Below, piece by piece: positions 46,871 to 56,489 of a stretch of 64,000 nt of DNA (position 1 is the first letter of the stretch; the number at the start of each line of letters is the position of its first letter). The DNA is from Longitalea luteola (GTDB lineage: Bacteria > Bacteroidota > Bacteroidia > Chitinophagales > Chitinophagaceae): NCBI RefSeq assembly GCF_017356035.1, contig NZ_JAFIQX010000010.1, forward strand, positions 124,001 to 188,000, given 5' to 3'. The translations under genes and the position numbers were made by a program. Under the pieces are notes generated by a model. It was not told where the DNA came from and searched no databases. It was given only the letters and a program-made list of their open reading frames with translations.

Positions 46871-49612
46871 ATGCCAGCGAACACGATAAAACCATACTTG
46901 CGGCTTTCAGGGTTAGAACCCCTGGTCATTCGTCCTGAAACCAATTTTGTGAACGTAGGAGAACGTACGAACGTAACCGGTTCCAAAAAATTTGCCCGAC
47001 TCATCAGGGAGAACAAATATGAAGAAGCACTAAGCGTAGCCCGCCAGCAGGTAGAAAGCGGCGCGCAGGTCCTTGACGTGAACATGGATGATGCCCTGCT
47101 CGACGGGGTAAAAGCCATGACCACTTATTTGAACCTGTTGCAAAGTGAGCCTGATATCGCCAAGATCCCCATCATGATCGACAGCTCTAAATTCGAGATC
47201 ATTGAAGCAGGCTTGAAATGCGTGCAGGGCAAGTGTATCGTGAACTCTATTTCCATGAAAGAAGGCGTAGAGAAATTCATTCGCGAGGCAAAGATCTGTA
47301 AACTGTACGGCGCATCTGTTGTGGTAATGGCATTCGACGAACAGGGACAGGCAGATACCCTGCAACGCCGGGTGGACATCTGCGAAAGAGCGTACAAGAT
47401 CTTAACAGAAGAAGTAGGCTTCGATCCGCAGGATATCATCTTCGACCCAAATATATTCGCCGTAGCAACCGGTATTGAAGAGCATAATAACTATGCGCTT
47501 GACTTTATCGAAGCTACCCGCATCATTAAGCAAAAAATGCCCCTGGCCAAAATAAGCGGCGGGGTAAGTAATATCTCCTTCTCTTTCCGCGGTAATGAAC
47601 CGGTGCGTGAGGCCATGCATGCGGTATTCCTGTACCATGCCATTAAAGCCGGCATGGATATGGGTATCGTAAATGCCGGTCAGCTGGCCGTATATGATGA
47701 AATTGAGCCCCAGTTACGGGAGCTCTGTGAAGATGTGATCCAGAATCGCCGGGAAGATGCAACTGACCGGTTGATCCAGTTCGCCGAAACCGTAAAAGCA
47801 AAAGACAAGAACGAAGTAAAGAATGAGGCCTGGCGCAGTAACTCAGTCGAAGAACGCCTGAAACACGCCCTCATAAACGGCATTACAGACTATATAGACC
47901 AGGATACCGAAGAAGCCAGGCAGAAATACCCAAAACCATTAGACGTCATAGAAGGGCCTTTGATGGACGGCATGAACGTGGTGGGTGATCTGTTCGGGAG
48001 CGGTAAAATGTTCCTGCCACAGGTGGTAAAAAGTGCGCGGGTAATGAAAAAATCGGTGGCTATTCTTACCCCTTACATCGAAGCAGAAAAAGAAAAGCTG
48101 CGGGCAGCCGGTGAAGGCCAGGCAACATCAGGCGCCGCCAGGATCCTGCTGGCAACGGTAAAAGGTGACGTGCATGATATCGGAAAGAACATTGTAGGTG
48201 TGGTATTGGGCTGTAACGGCTACGATATCATCGACCTGGGCGTAATGGTTCCGGCAGATAAGATCCTGGAAACAGCCCAGAAAGAGAACGTAGACATCAT
48301 TGGGTTAAGTGGACTAATCACTCCATCGCTCGATGAAATGGTGCATGTGGCGCATGAAATGAAAAGACGCAACATGAAGCAGCCGCTGCTGATCGGCGGC
48401 GCCACCACCAGCCGTATGCATACGGCGGTTAAAATTGCCCCTCAATATGACAACGGGGTAGTGCACGTGCTCGATGCTTCGCGCAGTGTTACCGTAGCCG
48501 GTTCTTTATTAAGCAAAGAACAAAAACCCGATTTCCTGGCAACTATCGGTAAAGAATACCAAAAACTGCGCGATGATTTCGGCAGCAAGAAGACCGCCAA
48601 ACAATACCTGTCTTTTGAGCAGGCGCAGGAAAACCGCGTAGCCATCGACTGGAACAATTATACCCCACCGGTTCCTACATTCACGGGCACACGCATTTTT
48701 GATAACTACGATCTTAACGAACTCACCAACTATATCGACTGGGGTCCATTCTTCATTGCCTGGGAATTACATGGTAAGTTCCCCGCCATTTTACAGGATG
48801 AAAAAGTAGGAAAAGAAGCTACCAAACTGTTTCAGGATGCCAACGAGCTGTTGAAGAAGATCATTGCAGAAAAATGGTTAACAGCCCGTGGGGTGGTCGG
48901 TTTCTGGCAGGCTAACAGCAACGGAAAAGACTCTGTGTTTGTATATGATGAAACCAGAAAAGAAACAGTAAGGCTCGAGCATTTGCGTCAGCAAAATAAA
49001 AAAGCGGCCGGGCAACCAAACTTTTCTTTGGCCGATTTCGTTAAACCAGCAGCTAAACTATCACAACATACTTCCTCCCCCTTCACCGGAGAGGCCACCG
49101 ATTATATGGGCGCTTTTGCCGTAACTATACAGGGCATTGAGCCTCATATAAAAAAGTTTATAGAAAATCACGACGATTACAACAAAATCATGTTGCAGGT
49201 GTTAGCAGACAGGCTTGCCGAGGCTTTTGCTGAACTGTTGCATGAACGGGTGCGGAAAGAATTCTGGGGCTATGCAAAAGACGAGCATTTTACGAATGAA
49301 GAGTTAATTAAAGAATCATATTCGGGAATCAGACCCGCACCAGGTTATCCGGCCTGTCCTGATCATACTGAAAAGCATAAACTATTCAATCTGCTGGGCG
49401 GTGAGCAGGCTACCGGCATTACATTGACAGAATCGCTGGCCATGTATCCTGCTTCGTCTATTTGCGGCTGGTATTTCGCTCATCCGCAAAGCCAGTATTT
49501 TGGATTAGGAAAGATCCAGAAAGACCAGGTTACTGATTACGCCAATCGCAAAAACATGCCGTTGGAAGAGGTTGAGCGTTGGTTGCGCCCTGTACTCGAA
49601 TATGATGCATAA
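46871..49612 (+). CDS. metH: Methionine synthase, folate-, cobalamin- and activation-domain protein (split MetH, C-terminal part)
   Basis: 913 aa. Pterin (methyltetrahydrofolate)-binding domain at the start ([31 protein letters not shown]). Cobalamin-binding cap and Rossmann domains follow, with [19 protein letters not shown] (DxHxxG; His ligand to cobalt) and [13 protein letters not shown]. The AdoMet-dependent activation domain is at the C-terminus ([18 protein letters not shown]). With the upstream protein it makes the usual about 1250-aa enzyme in two chains, as known from other Bacteroidota. A short insertion ([17 protein letters not shown], near residue 740) comes from a palindromic repeat. 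Confidence 0.95.
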   Translation: MPANTIKPYLRLSGLEPLVIRPETNFVNVGERTNVTGSKKFARLIRENKYEEALSVARQQVESGAQVLDVNMDDALLDGVKAMTTYLNLLQSEPDIAKIPIMIDSSKFEIIEAGLKCVQGKCIVNSISMKEGVEKFIREAKICKLYGASVVVMAFDEQGQADTLQRRVDICERAYKILTEEVGFDPQDIIFDPNIFAVATGIEEHNNYALDFIEATRIIKQKMPLAKISGGVSNISFSFRGNEPVREAMHAVFLYHAIKAGMDMGIVNAGQLAVYDEIEPQLRELCEDVIQNRREDATDRLIQFAETVKAKDKNEVKNEAWRSNSVEERLKHALINGITDYIDQDTEEARQKYPKPLDVIEGPLMDGMNVVGDLFGSGKMFLPQVVKSARVMKKSVAILTPYIEAEKEKLRAAGEGQATSGAARILLATVKGDVHDIGKNIVGVVLGCNGYDIIDLGVMVPADKILETAQKENVDIIGLSGLITPSLDEMVHVAHEMKRRNMKQPLLIGGATTSRMHTAVKIAPQYDNGVVHVLDASRSVTVAGSLLSKEQKPDFLATIGKEYQKLRDDFGSKKTAKQYLSFEQAQENRVAIDWNNYTPPVPTFTGTRIFDNYDLNELTNYIDWGPFFIAWELHGKFPAILQDEKVGKEATKLFQDANELLKKIIAEKWLTARGVVGFWQANSNGKDSVFVYDETRKETVRLEHLRQQNKKAAGQPNFSLADFVKPAAKLSQHTSSPFTGEATDYMGAFAVTIQGIEPHIKKFIENHDDYNKIMLQVLADRLAEAFAELLHERVRKEFWGYAKDEHFTNEELIKESYSGIRPAPGYPACPDHTEKHKLFNLLGGEQATGITLTESLAMYPASSICGWYFAHPQSQYFGLGKIQKDQVTDYANRKNMPLEEVERWLRPVLEYDA
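49072..49095. repeat. Reduced palindromic element inside metH
   Basis: TCCTCCCCCTTCACCGGAGAGG resembles the CCCCCTCC-ACC-GGAGGGGG element of the helicase, truncated or decayed on its right arm. It is read in frame as SSPFTGE at the linker before the activation domain. Confidence 0.6.
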
Positions 49613-49701
49613 GAATTTTGTTAAGCCTGATTCACAATAACAAAACAAGCATATTCGTTTGGGCGTCGTCCCTTGAAAATGCCTTTTAATCCTGTAGCGT
49701 A

Positions 49702-50511
49702 ATGATAAATTCCCGTAGAAATGCTATTACGGCCATAGCATTTTTGGTTAACCTTGTGCCCTTATTTGTAGCAGCCCAAACCCGACACTCCTCCAACCGT
49801 AAAGGTGAATTCTATTTCTCCTGGGGGTATAACAAGGAGTGGTACACCAGAAGCAACCTGCATGTTGAACAACCTGAACTTGGTAACAGGTACACCTTTA
49901 AGAACATCCGTGCACATGACAATCCCGGATGGGACAAAGGGATCTTCAACACAGCAATGACAATTCCGCAGTACAATTACCGGATTGGTTATTTCTTCAA
50001 AGATGACCTGGCCATTGAGATCAACTTCGATCACACCAAGTACATTATCGATCATCAGCAGGCCCATCGTAAAGGAACCAAAGACCACAAGCCAATTGAT
50101 GAAACCATCGAATGGTCAGAAGACAATGGCTTTTATTATTTCCTGAACAATGGCGCCAATTTTTTGCTGTTCAACATCGTAAAACGCTGGAGTGTGTACG
50201 AGCATCCCAATGAAAAGATCAAGCTCGATGTATTGGGTAAAGCCGGTGTGGGCCCTGTGATCCCGCACGTTGAGAACAGCTTTGACGGAGACAGGAACAA
50301 TCCTGATTTTCAGATCGGCGGCTGGAACGCAGGCGTTGAAAACGCCTTAAGAGCCACCTTCTTCAGGTATGTTTATCTTGAATTTGCTCATAAACTGGAC
50401 TATGCCCGGTATGCACACCTGCATATTTACAAAGGCCGCGCCCGCCAGGCGTTTGGCACCTATGAGCTCGTCCTGAACCTGGGTATCACTATCCCCGGTA
50501 AGAAAAAGTAA
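49702..50511 (+). CDS. Outer-membrane beta-barrel-like hypothetical protein
   Basis: 269 aa. Signal peptide AITAIAFLVNLVPLFVAAQ, then Trp/Tyr/Asp-rich alternating strands (GEFYFSWGYNKEWYTRSN; AIEINFDHTKYIID; YLEFAHKLDYARYAH) and a terminal strand ending LVLNLGITIP. It resembles a lipid-A-modifying or porin-like barrel only in style; no catalytic pattern is clear. It stands alone after metH. Confidence 0.6.
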   Translation: MINSRRNAITAIAFLVNLVPLFVAAQTRHSSNRKGEFYFSWGYNKEWYTRSNLHVEQPELGNRYTFKNIRAHDNPGWDKGIFNTAMTIPQYNYRIGYFFKDDLAIEINFDHTKYIIDHQQAHRKGTKDHKPIDETIEWSEDNGFYYFLNNGANFLLFNIVKRWSVYEHPNEKIKLDVLGKAGVGPVIPHVENSFDGDRNNPDFQIGGWNAGVENALRATFFRYVYLEFAHKLDYARYAHLHIYKGRARQAFGTYELVLNLGITIPGKKK

Positions 50512-50543
50512 AGTACCAACACATTCCCTTCCGATCTGCTTGC

Positions 50544-51290
50544 CTACCTTTTTTCAAACCACCAGAATCGCTTGCGAGGCCTTACTTTGTAGTTCTGATT
50601 AATATACGTATGTATATGTTCCATCGCCTCATCGATACTGTCGGTAAGTAAAACAAGCTTCATGTCTTCACGGCTGATGGTGCCCTGCTGAGCCATAAAC
50701 TCGGCATAGTTCCACAGGCTGCTGTAATAATCCTTCCCGAACAATACGATCGGGAACTGGGTAATGGTTTTTGTTTGTACGAGGGTAAGCGTCTCGAAGA
50801 ATTCATCCATAGTGCCAAAACCACCGGGCAAAATGATGAATGCGTAAGAGTATTTAACCAGCAATACTTTGCGAACAAAAAAATGTTCGAAGGTGATGCT
50901 CCTGTTCAGGTATTTGTTCGCATGTTGTTCAAACGGCAACTGGATATTGCAGCCCACCGATACGCCGCCATTTTCAAAGGCGCCGCGGTTAGCTGCTTCC
51001 ATAATGCCAGGGCCGCCGCCCGTCATGGTGGTAAAGCCGATCTCGGCAATGCGTTTACCAAACTCGCGGGCAGCTTCGTAATAAGGATGGTCTTCCTTAA
51101 ACCGGGCTGATCCAAACACGGTAATGCAGGGCCCAACAAAGTGAAGGGTGCGGAATCCATTAATGAATTGCTTGAATACCCGCCAGGCAAATGCCAGTTC
51201 GTAACCACGGCTTTTAGGACCTTCTAAATAAACCTGCTCTTTGGGTGGTATTATCGGCTCAATCTTTTTTTTGGCTGAAGCTGCTTCCAT
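50544..51290 (-). CDS. LOG-family (TIGR00730) nucleotide 5'-monophosphate phosphoribohydrolase-like protein
   Basis: 248 aa from ATG 51290. Rossmann-like fold with the family signatures TGGGPGIMEAANRGAFENGG and LPGGFGTMDEFFE (PGGxGTxxE). LOG proteins hydrolyse N6-modified AMP to free base (cytokinin activation in plants); bacterial members may act on other nucleotides or as decarboxylases. The gene is divergent from exonuclease III across only 40 bp, so their promoters overlap. Confidence 0.9.
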   Translation of the reverse strand: MEAASAKKKIEPIIPPKEQVYLEGPKSRGYELAFAWRVFKQFINGFRTLHFVGPCITVFGSARFKEDHPYYEAAREFGKRIAEIGFTTMTGGGPGIMEAANRGAFENGGVSVGCNIQLPFEQHANKYLNRSITFEHFFVRKVLLVKYSYAFIILPGGFGTMDEFFETLTLVQTKTITQFPIVLFGKDYYSSLWNYAEFMAQQGTISREDMKLVLLTDSIDEAMEHIHTYINQNYKVRPRKRFWWFEKR

Positions 51291-51330
51291 ATCAAAAATG
51301 TAAATTGCCAGCCAAATTAAACAAAAAATC

Positions 51331-52101
51331 ATGCGCATTATAAGTTATAATGTGAATGGCATCAGAGCAGCCATGACTAAGGGATTTTGCGAATGGCTAA
51401 AATCCGACCCCGCAGATATCATTTGTTTGCAGGAAACAAAAGCTACGAAAGACAATGTGAACCGGCTGCTGGTGAACGAGTGTGGCTATGAAGATTACTG
51501 GTTCTCAGCATCAAAAAAAGGATACAGTGGCGTAGCTGTTTTTACCAAAATAAAACCCGACCATGTTGAATATGGTAATAATCACGCCGTAAGTGACGAC
51601 GAAGGCAGGGTCATACAATTGGATTTTGGTGACATCCGGCTCATCAATGCCTATTTTCCCTCAGGCACAGCCGGTGATGTGCGGCAGACATTTAAATACC
51701 AGTGGCTCGATGATTTTTATGTGTATTTGCAAAACCTGAGAAAGAAATATCCCAAACTGATATTATGCGGTGATTATAATATTGCACACACCGATATAGA
51801 TATTCACGATCCCAAAGGAAATAAGAACAATTCAGGATTTTTACCGGAGGAAAGAGCCTGGATGGATAAATTCTTCCAGAACGGATGGATAGATACATTC
51901 CGTGTTTTTCATACTGAACCACACCGTTACAGCTGGTGGAGCCAGCGTTTTCCCACTGTTCGGGCGCAAAATAAAGGCTGGCGGCTCGATTACATTACAG
52001 CTACCGATCCATTGCGCAGCCGGTTAAAAAGTGCAGACATTTTTCCGGATATAAAACACAGTGATCATTGTCCGGTATACCTCGAACTGCACCCCGGCTG
52101 A
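51331..52101 (+). CDS. xth: Exodeoxyribonuclease III / AP endonuclease
   Basis: 256 aa. ExoIII-type endonuclease/exonuclease/phosphatase fold: YNVNGIRAA, LQETKA (metal-binding Glu), GDYNIAHTDIDIHDP, WRLDYI and the closing SDHCPVYLEL. Acts on abasic sites in base-excision repair and removes 3' blocks. The Asn, Asp and His active-site set (GDYNIAH; SDHCP) is intact. It starts within 40 bp of the divergent LOG gene. Confidence 0.93.
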   Translation: MRIISYNVNGIRAAMTKGFCEWLKSDPADIICLQETKATKDNVNRLLVNECGYEDYWFSASKKGYSGVAVFTKIKPDHVEYGNNHAVSDDEGRVIQLDFGDIRLINAYFPSGTAGDVRQTFKYQWLDDFYVYLQNLRKKYPKLILCGDYNIAHTDIDIHDPKGNKNNSGFLPEERAWMDKFFQNGWIDTFRVFHTEPHRYSWWSQRFPTVRAQNKGWRLDYITATDPLRSRLKSADIFPDIKHSDHCPVYLELHPG

Positions 52102-52166
52102 CAATTGTATTTTGTACACCTTATTCTTTGCAACGTTTTTATCTCAATTTTGTTTTATTCATTTCC

Positions 52167-52472
52167 ATGATTGTATACAATATCACCTATAAAGTTGATC
52201 CTGCAATAGAAGAAGTGTGGATCAAATGGCAGCAGCAGCAACATATACCCGAGATCATGGCGTGTGGACAGTTCACCACATATAAAATGTTCAGGTTGTT
52301 AGAGCAGGATGATTCGGAAGGAATGACCTTTGTAATACAATATTTCGCGCCTTCATTGGAGAATTACTATCAGTTCATACAGGAGTTTGCACCTGCATTC
52401 AGCAAGAAAGCATTTGATAAATGGGGCAATCGCTTTATTGCATTCCGTACGGTGATGGAGGTTGTTAACTGA
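52167..52472 (+). CDS. DUF4286-family protein
   Basis: 101 aa from ATG 52167; the longer frame overlaps the end of xth and is less likely. The sequence starts IVYNITYKVDPAIEEVW, then MACGQFTTYKMFRLL and FVIQYFAPS, characteristic of DUF4286 (small ferredoxin-like alpha/beta proteins widespread in Bacteroidota). No biochemical function is established. It lies 65 bp after xth and may be co-transcribed. Confidence 0.8.
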   Translation: MIVYNITYKVDPAIEEVWIKWQQQQHIPEIMACGQFTTYKMFRLLEQDDSEGMTFVIQYFAPSLENYYQFIQEFAPAFSKKAFDKWGNRFIAFRTVMEVVN

Positions 52473-52703
52473 TTGTGGATAATATTATTTTAATTGCCCC
52501 CTGAGCCAAATTTATTGTATATTCCACGAAACCCTTGACTGGCCAGCATTTCAGCCGGTATCGCATGAAACATAGGGCAGTACAGCGTTTCAGCGTGTAA
52601 CATTAATTCACATAACACATTACAAAACATTCCAATTTGCTAAAATCCTTGCCCCAAGCGGATTTCAGCACTTTATCAAATGTTAATTTTTCGACCAAAA
52701 AAT

Positions 52704-52733
52704 TTTGTTTCAAGCAAAAACCGGCTAAATTTG
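52704..52733 (+). promoter_or_regulatory. Promoter of the HU gene (TTTG-N18-TAAATTTG)
   Basis: TTTG at 52704-52707, 18 nt, TAAATTTG at 52726-52733. Matches the Bacteroidota consensus. The start codon lies 30 nt after the -7 element. Confidence 0.75.
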
Positions 52734-52763
52734 TTGCTGCATAAATTCTTAAAAAATCACACT

Positions 52764-53033
52764 ATGAACAAAGCTGAATTAATTGCAAAAATTGCCGATG
52801 ATTCAGGCATCACTAAGACACAGGCTAATACTGCTCTTGATTCTTTTATTGAAGCAGTTACCAAAACATTAAAAGGTGGTGGTAAAGTTACCCTGGTAGG
52901 TTTTGGTACTTTCTCTGTATCAAAAAGAGCAGCTCGCAATGGTCGTAATCCGCAAACCGGTGCTGTGATTAAGATTAAAGCTAAAAAAGTTGCCCGTTTC
53001 AAAGCTGGTAAAGAATTGCAGGCTAAATTATAA
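52764..53033 (+). CDS. HU-family nucleoid protein
   Basis: 89 aa from ATG 52764, a normal HU length. MNKAELIAKIADDSGITKTQA opens the helical dimerisation part; the beta arm GRNPQTGAVIKIKAKKVARFKAGKEL carries the DNA-binding Arg and Pro (RNPQTG). It bends DNA and condenses the nucleoid. Its own promoter precedes it and a terminator follows. Confidence 0.95.
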   Translation: MNKAELIAKIADDSGITKTQANTALDSFIEAVTKTLKGGGKVTLVGFGTFSVSKRAARNGRNPQTGAVIKIKAKKVARFKAGKELQAKL

Positions 53034-53050
53034 TTTCTGCCTTACGCACG

Positions 53051-53090
53051 AAAGCTCCGTTACTGCATGCGAAGTATCGGAGCTTTTTTT
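53051..53090 (+). terminator. Terminator of the HU gene
   Basis: AAAGCTCCG (53051-53059) pairs with CGGAGCTTT (53078-53086), and a T-run follows. The T-run merges with a TATTTTTG (53090-53097) that can act as -7 element for the next gene. Confidence 0.85.
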
Positions 53091-53131
53091 ATTTTTGCAT
53101 CACTAAATAATCACTTTAATAAACAAATAAC

Positions 53132-53239
53132 ATGGGTAGAGGAGATAAAAAAACGAAAAAAGGCAAAACCTTTAAAGGATCATATGGAAAAAGCCGCCCT
53201 GCAAGGGTAAAAAAGGCTGCTGCCGCTAAAAAGAAGTAG
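53132..53239 (+). CDS. Small ribosomal protein bTHX
   Basis: 35 aa (Met to Lys), extremely basic: MGRGDKKTKKGKTFKGSYGK and then SRPARVKKAAAAKKK. Matches the THX family of the 30S head, which fills a cavity in 16S rRNA. A small gene easily missed; TATTTTTG 34 nt upstream fits its promoter. It stands alone after HU. Confidence 0.85.
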   Translation: MGRGDKKTKKGKTFKGSYGKSRPARVKKAAAAKKK

Positions 53240-53246
53240 GAAGTAA

Positions 53247-53295
53247 GAGGTAAGAAGTAAGCATTACCCGAAAATGTGATCTCACTTCTTACCTC
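53247..53295 (+). terminator. Hairpin after bTHX made of GAAGTAA-type repeats
   Basis: GAGGTAAGAAGT (53247-53258) is perfectly complementary to ACTTCTTACCTC (53284-53295). The surrounding AAGTAGGAAGTAAGAGG words belong to the degenerate simple-repeat type. Confidence 0.65.
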
Positions 53296-53468
53296 ACACC
53301 CCTCAGTTTACATCATTTCGCTGATCCTGGCCCCGAACGCTGGCCAATAGCGTTTTAATGCGATTCCTGACGTCTTCCCCAAGGCTTCGTGCTTCTTATC
53401 TGATCCCTCACTTCACGTACTTAGGTGTACGATTTACGTTTCCAACGTTTATCTGTATGTCTTACCAC

Positions 53469-54113
53469 TCAGGGCGCTAATCGTTCAATTGTCCACGTAT
53501 TGTCACTTTGCAAACTGTATAGTAGCCGGTCGTGCAGGCGGCTGGGACGTCCCTGCCAGAATTCAATGCTGATCGGTTTTACGCGGTATCCACCCCAGTG
53601 GGCGGGTCTGCTCAAGGGTTGGGAACCAAATTCATTCCGCAATTTTTGCTCCTGCTCCTCGAGCCATTCGCGGCTGGCAATGACCTGGCTTTGCGGCGAA
53701 GCCCAGGCGCCAATACGGCTGCCCTCGGGACGGCTATTGAAATAAAGATCGCTTTCCTGGGCACTCACTTTATCTACCAGCCCGGTAATACGTACCTGTC
53801 TTTCCAATTCTTTCCAGAAAAACACCAGGCAGGCCCTTGGGTTTTCGGCCAGATGCATGCCTTTAAAGCTTTCATAATTGGTAAAGAACACAAATCCGCG
53901 CTCGTCGTACCCCTTTAACAATACAATGCGCGCAGCCGGCACGCCATCGGCCGATGCGGTAGCCAGGGTCATGGCATTTACCTCATCAATTTCACTATTC
54001 AACGCCTCCTGCCACCAGGTATCAAACTGGCGGATGGCATTGCGATCTACATCTTTTTCGAGCAGCGATTTCAGCTTGTACTCCTTTCTTATATCAGCGA
54101 TTGTTGATGACAT
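53469..54113 (-). CDS. pdxH: Pyridoxamine 5'-phosphate oxidase
   Basis: 214 aa from ATG 54113, the usual PdxH length. FMN-binding split barrel: [33 protein letters not shown], then [18 protein letters not shown] and the C-terminal [22 protein letters not shown] with RLHDR and RLAP. It oxidises pyridoxine/pyridoxamine 5'-phosphate to PLP. A TACCTTTG element is present on the minus strand (54132-54139), 18 nt upstream. Confidence 0.95.
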   Translation of the reverse strand: MSSTIADIRKEYKLKSLLEKDVDRNAIRQFDTWWQEALNSEIDEVNAMTLATASADGVPAARIVLLKGYDERGFVFFTNYESFKGMHLAENPRACLVFFWKELERQVRITGLVDKVSAQESDLYFNSRPEGSRIGAWASPQSQVIASREWLEEQEQKLRNEFGSQPLSRPAHWGGYRVKPISIEFWQGRPSRLHDRLLYSLQSDNTWTIERLAP

Positions 54114-54219
54114 GGCCTTCGTTTTATAGTACAAAGGTAATAGCATCACCCATTCACCTCACTGATTTTGATCATAAGCATTTACAGATTAATTTACCAC
54201 CGATGACATACTGAATACA

Positions 54220-54492
54220 TTGGGCTGCAGGGAAACACTGCAGGCATTACCGGAAAAAAATTCCGCGCAACCTACAACGTTAAAAAAGAAGAGAAGATCT
54301 CCGGTCATTTGCTTTGATACCATTCCCATAAACGATAATATTTTGCGCACCTCAAAGGACATCAGATGCAATTACGTTCCCTACGAAACCGGCGCTTATG
54401 CTATGGGAGAATTTAAGCCGTTTATCCCTTATAAGGAATTGAGGTTGTTTAACGCCAACATTCAGGAAGTTGATCGGAATGGCCGCCAATAG
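54220..54492 (+). CDS. Uncertain small hypothetical ORF
   Basis: 90 aa without recognisable family. Starts MGCRETLQALPEKNSAQPTT; basic KKKRR near 23-27, then a Tyr/Phe-rich C-terminal half (NYVPYETGAYAMGEFKPFIP). Could be a genuine small gene, a scrap, or nothing. There is no Shine-Dalgarno or promoter element of note. Confidence 0.25.
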   Translation: MGCRETLQALPEKNSAQPTTLKKKRRSPVICFDTIPINDNILRTSKDIRCNYVPYETGAYAMGEFKPFIPYKELRLFNANIQEVDRNGRQ

Positions 54493-54560
54493 CTTGTTTG
54501 ATTGGATCTTTTCATAATAAAAATCTGATAAGTTACAAACCTCATCCGAATCGTGCTTAG

Positions 54561-55091
54561 AAGTTTAATAAGTGCGTCATTTTTCACAATAACTGTGCAG
54601 GTCTAGCCAATAGACGTGTAAACGATTGCCGTGGTGTAGGAATTGTTGTATTAATTGGCATAATTGGCAACCTATTAGACAAAGACAAAAACAAAGAGGC
54701 AAATGCTTTAAAGTCTGATGCCAACCTTACACAGGCACAAAAAGACAGTATTGCGAAAGCTGAGCAGGAAGAAATTAAAAAGAATACCATTACAGCCAAT
54801 CAACTGATTGCGCAGTATAAGGCTAATGAGGTTAGTGCCGATAATACTTTCAAAGGCAAAACCTTTAATGTTTCCGGCAAAGTAGCCGACATTAAAAAAG
54901 ATGTATTGAACCATATTTACGTTACCCTGCACAGTGATAACATTATCAGGAAAGTTCAATGTTATTTTGAAGATGCAGAAACAGCAGCCAAATTGAGCAA
55001 GGATATGCAGGTAACGTTTATGGGAAGATGTGATGGTTTAATGATGAATGTTTTGATGAAGGACTGCAAATTAGTAGCTTCGAACCAGTAG
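54561..55091 (+). pseudogene. tRNA_anti-like (OB-fold) protein lacking a start codon
   Basis: The frame is open from 54561 and reads through a membrane anchor (GIVVLIGIIGNLLDKDKNK), a helical segment (LTQAQKDSIAKAEQEEIKK) and a tRNA_anti-like OB-fold (FKGKTFNVSGKVADIKKDVLNHIYVTL; MQVTFMGRCDGLMMNVLMKDC), ending at 55091. There is no ATG, GTG or TTG at a suitable place before the anchor; the only TTG lies at 54906, in the middle of the OB-fold. Either it starts at ATT/CTG or, more likely, its 5' end has been lost or replaced. A strong terminator follows. Confidence 0.6.
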
Positions 55092-55109
55092 AACGGATAA
55101 CACTATAAC

Positions 55110-55148
55110 ACAAATCCCCCACAATACGAGGTACTGTGGGGGATTTGT
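55110..55148 (+). terminator. Terminator with 14-bp stem
   Basis: ACAAATCCCCCACA pairs with TGTGGGGGATTTGT around an 11-nt loop. It is 18 bp after the stop of the tRNA_anti-like gene. Confidence 0.8.
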
Positions 55149-55179
55149 CTGTTTGATATCAGTTTAAATATCGTGCTTG

Positions 55180-55222
55180 CCTTGTTGCCTGAACGTCTTT
55201 ATGCCTCGTTGCCTTGTTGCCT
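55180..55222. repeat. TTGCCTTG-type heptamer-like words
   Basis: TGCCTTGTTGCCTGAACG, then TGCCTCGTTGCCTTGTTGCCTTATT. Repeats of a TTGCCT(TG) word end at the stop of the coiled-coil gene. Similar in style to the other simple-repeat spacers in the window. Confidence 0.6.
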
Positions 55223-56286
55223 TATTCAGGTGGTTCATTCTGCCCTTTGCCGCTGTCTTTTCCCTGCACACGGGCCAGCATCACTTCTATTTCGCTCATG
55301 CGCCGCAGCTGGTTTTCCAGCTTTTTATTGTGCTCCGATATCTGTTGCAGGTCGTGGTTCAGCTCTTCAAGGAACGTGATCTTTTTCAGCAGCTGCTGGC
55401 GTTGAAAATTTGATTCGCGCAATTTTTCCTCGGTATCGGCCAGCAGGCGCGACAGGCGCTGGTTCTCTTCCAGCAGGCCAAGGTGCTTTTGTTTGTATTC
55501 GTCAAATTCCCTGATGAGCTTGAAGTGGTTTTGCTGCAGTTCATCAAATTCATACTGCCGGCTGGGCGGGTTGGAGAGATTTTCGACTTTCGATAATTTC
55601 TCGCGCAAAGCATTGAATTCCTCGTAAGCTTTGGTGAGGCGTTCTTCCATTTCGTTTGACAATAGCTGACTCTGTTCCAATTCAAGAATGCGGGCGTCCT
55701 TGTTGGTGAGCACAGTGAGCATTTCGTTCAACCGGGCATTCAACTCCTCGTTAGCCTTTAGCGTATCGATGTGTTTGTATTCTGTTTGCTTTAACAGTTC
55801 TATCTGGTCGAGCAATAAGGTGATCTGCTGGTTCTGTTCAATGAGGCCTTCCTGGGTCTTTTGCAGCCGAAGCAGGTATTCTTCTGACTGCTCTTCCTGC
55901 GACAGGGCAGCTTTGGCAACCGGATCTGGCTGCGGCGGAGCTTCGTGGCGGCGTTTTAATTCTTTATGCAGCTCTTCCACTTCAATAGTGAGCAATTCTT
56001 CATTATCGCGCACCTCATCGAGCTCTCGGCGCAGCTGCATTTGCACTTTCTCCTGCAATTCCATTTCCTCGTAATATTTCAGGCGCCATTCGTCGGTATT
56101 CTGAAAAGCCGCATCGGCAATGATGGGAGGTTCCGGTTCAGGCAGTTTCAATGACATGGTTCTCCGGCTCACCAGGAAGAAATGAATAAAAAAGCCCAGG
56201 ACCACGCCGCCCAGCAGGAAAACAATTATTTCAATAACCCCAACATATAGCTGATACCCCAGTATAACCGGCAATAAATAGTTCAT
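55222..56286 (-). CDS. Membrane-anchored coiled-coil protein
   Basis: 354 aa. One TM helix at the N-terminus (about 15-40, EIIVFLLGGVVLGFFIHFFLV), then a long heptad-rich cytoplasmic region with Glu/Gln/Leu/Arg (EKVQMQLRRELDEVRDNEELLTIEVEELHKEL; LTKAYEEFNALREKLSKVENL; LQQISEHNKKLENQLRRMSE), predicting an extended coiled coil. This is probably a structural or scaffold role, as in membrane-linked cell-envelope proteins; no specific family was recognised. Confidence 0.7.
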   Translation of the reverse strand: MNYLLPVILGYQLYVGVIEIIVFLLGGVVLGFFIHFFLVSRRTMSLKLPEPEPPIIADAAFQNTDEWRLKYYEEMELQEKVQMQLRRELDEVRDNEELLTIEVEELHKELKRRHEAPPQPDPVAKAALSQEEQSEEYLLRLQKTQEGLIEQNQQITLLLDQIELLKQTEYKHIDTLKANEELNARLNEMLTVLTNKDARILELEQSQLLSNEMEERLTKAYEEFNALREKLSKVENLSNPPSRQYEFDELQQNHFKLIREFDEYKQKHLGLLEENQRLSRLLADTEEKLRESNFQRQQLLKKITFLEELNHDLQQISEHNKKLENQLRRMSEIEVMLARVQGKDSGKGQNEPPE

Positions 56287-56382
56287 AACGGCTTCGGAAT
56301 TAGAAGATACACCGCATCACAGAAAGTGATCCTTTCAATCACAGCACTATTTTTTCATGGGATCCTGGAGTAAAGACAACGA

Positions 56383-56407
56383 AAAAACCACCGGGCAGGT
56401 GGTTTTT
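56383..56407 (-). terminator. Terminator of pyrH
   Basis: AAAAACCACC (56383-56392) pairs with GGTGGTTTTT (56398-56407) across a 5-nt loop, with A-runs and T-runs on both sides. It lies between pyrH and the coiled-coil gene, both minus strand. Confidence 0.8.
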
Positions 56408-56489
56408 CATAAAGGAAATTTAATACGTTAATCTGACAAATACAAAAAGGCGGCTTAATAAATTTAAGGGGCTGTATGCCAGCCTTTTA

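Noticed and set aside
53041-53100. A second short ORF between HU and bTHX
   Set aside because: The sequence is fully explained by a terminator hairpin and the next promoter element.
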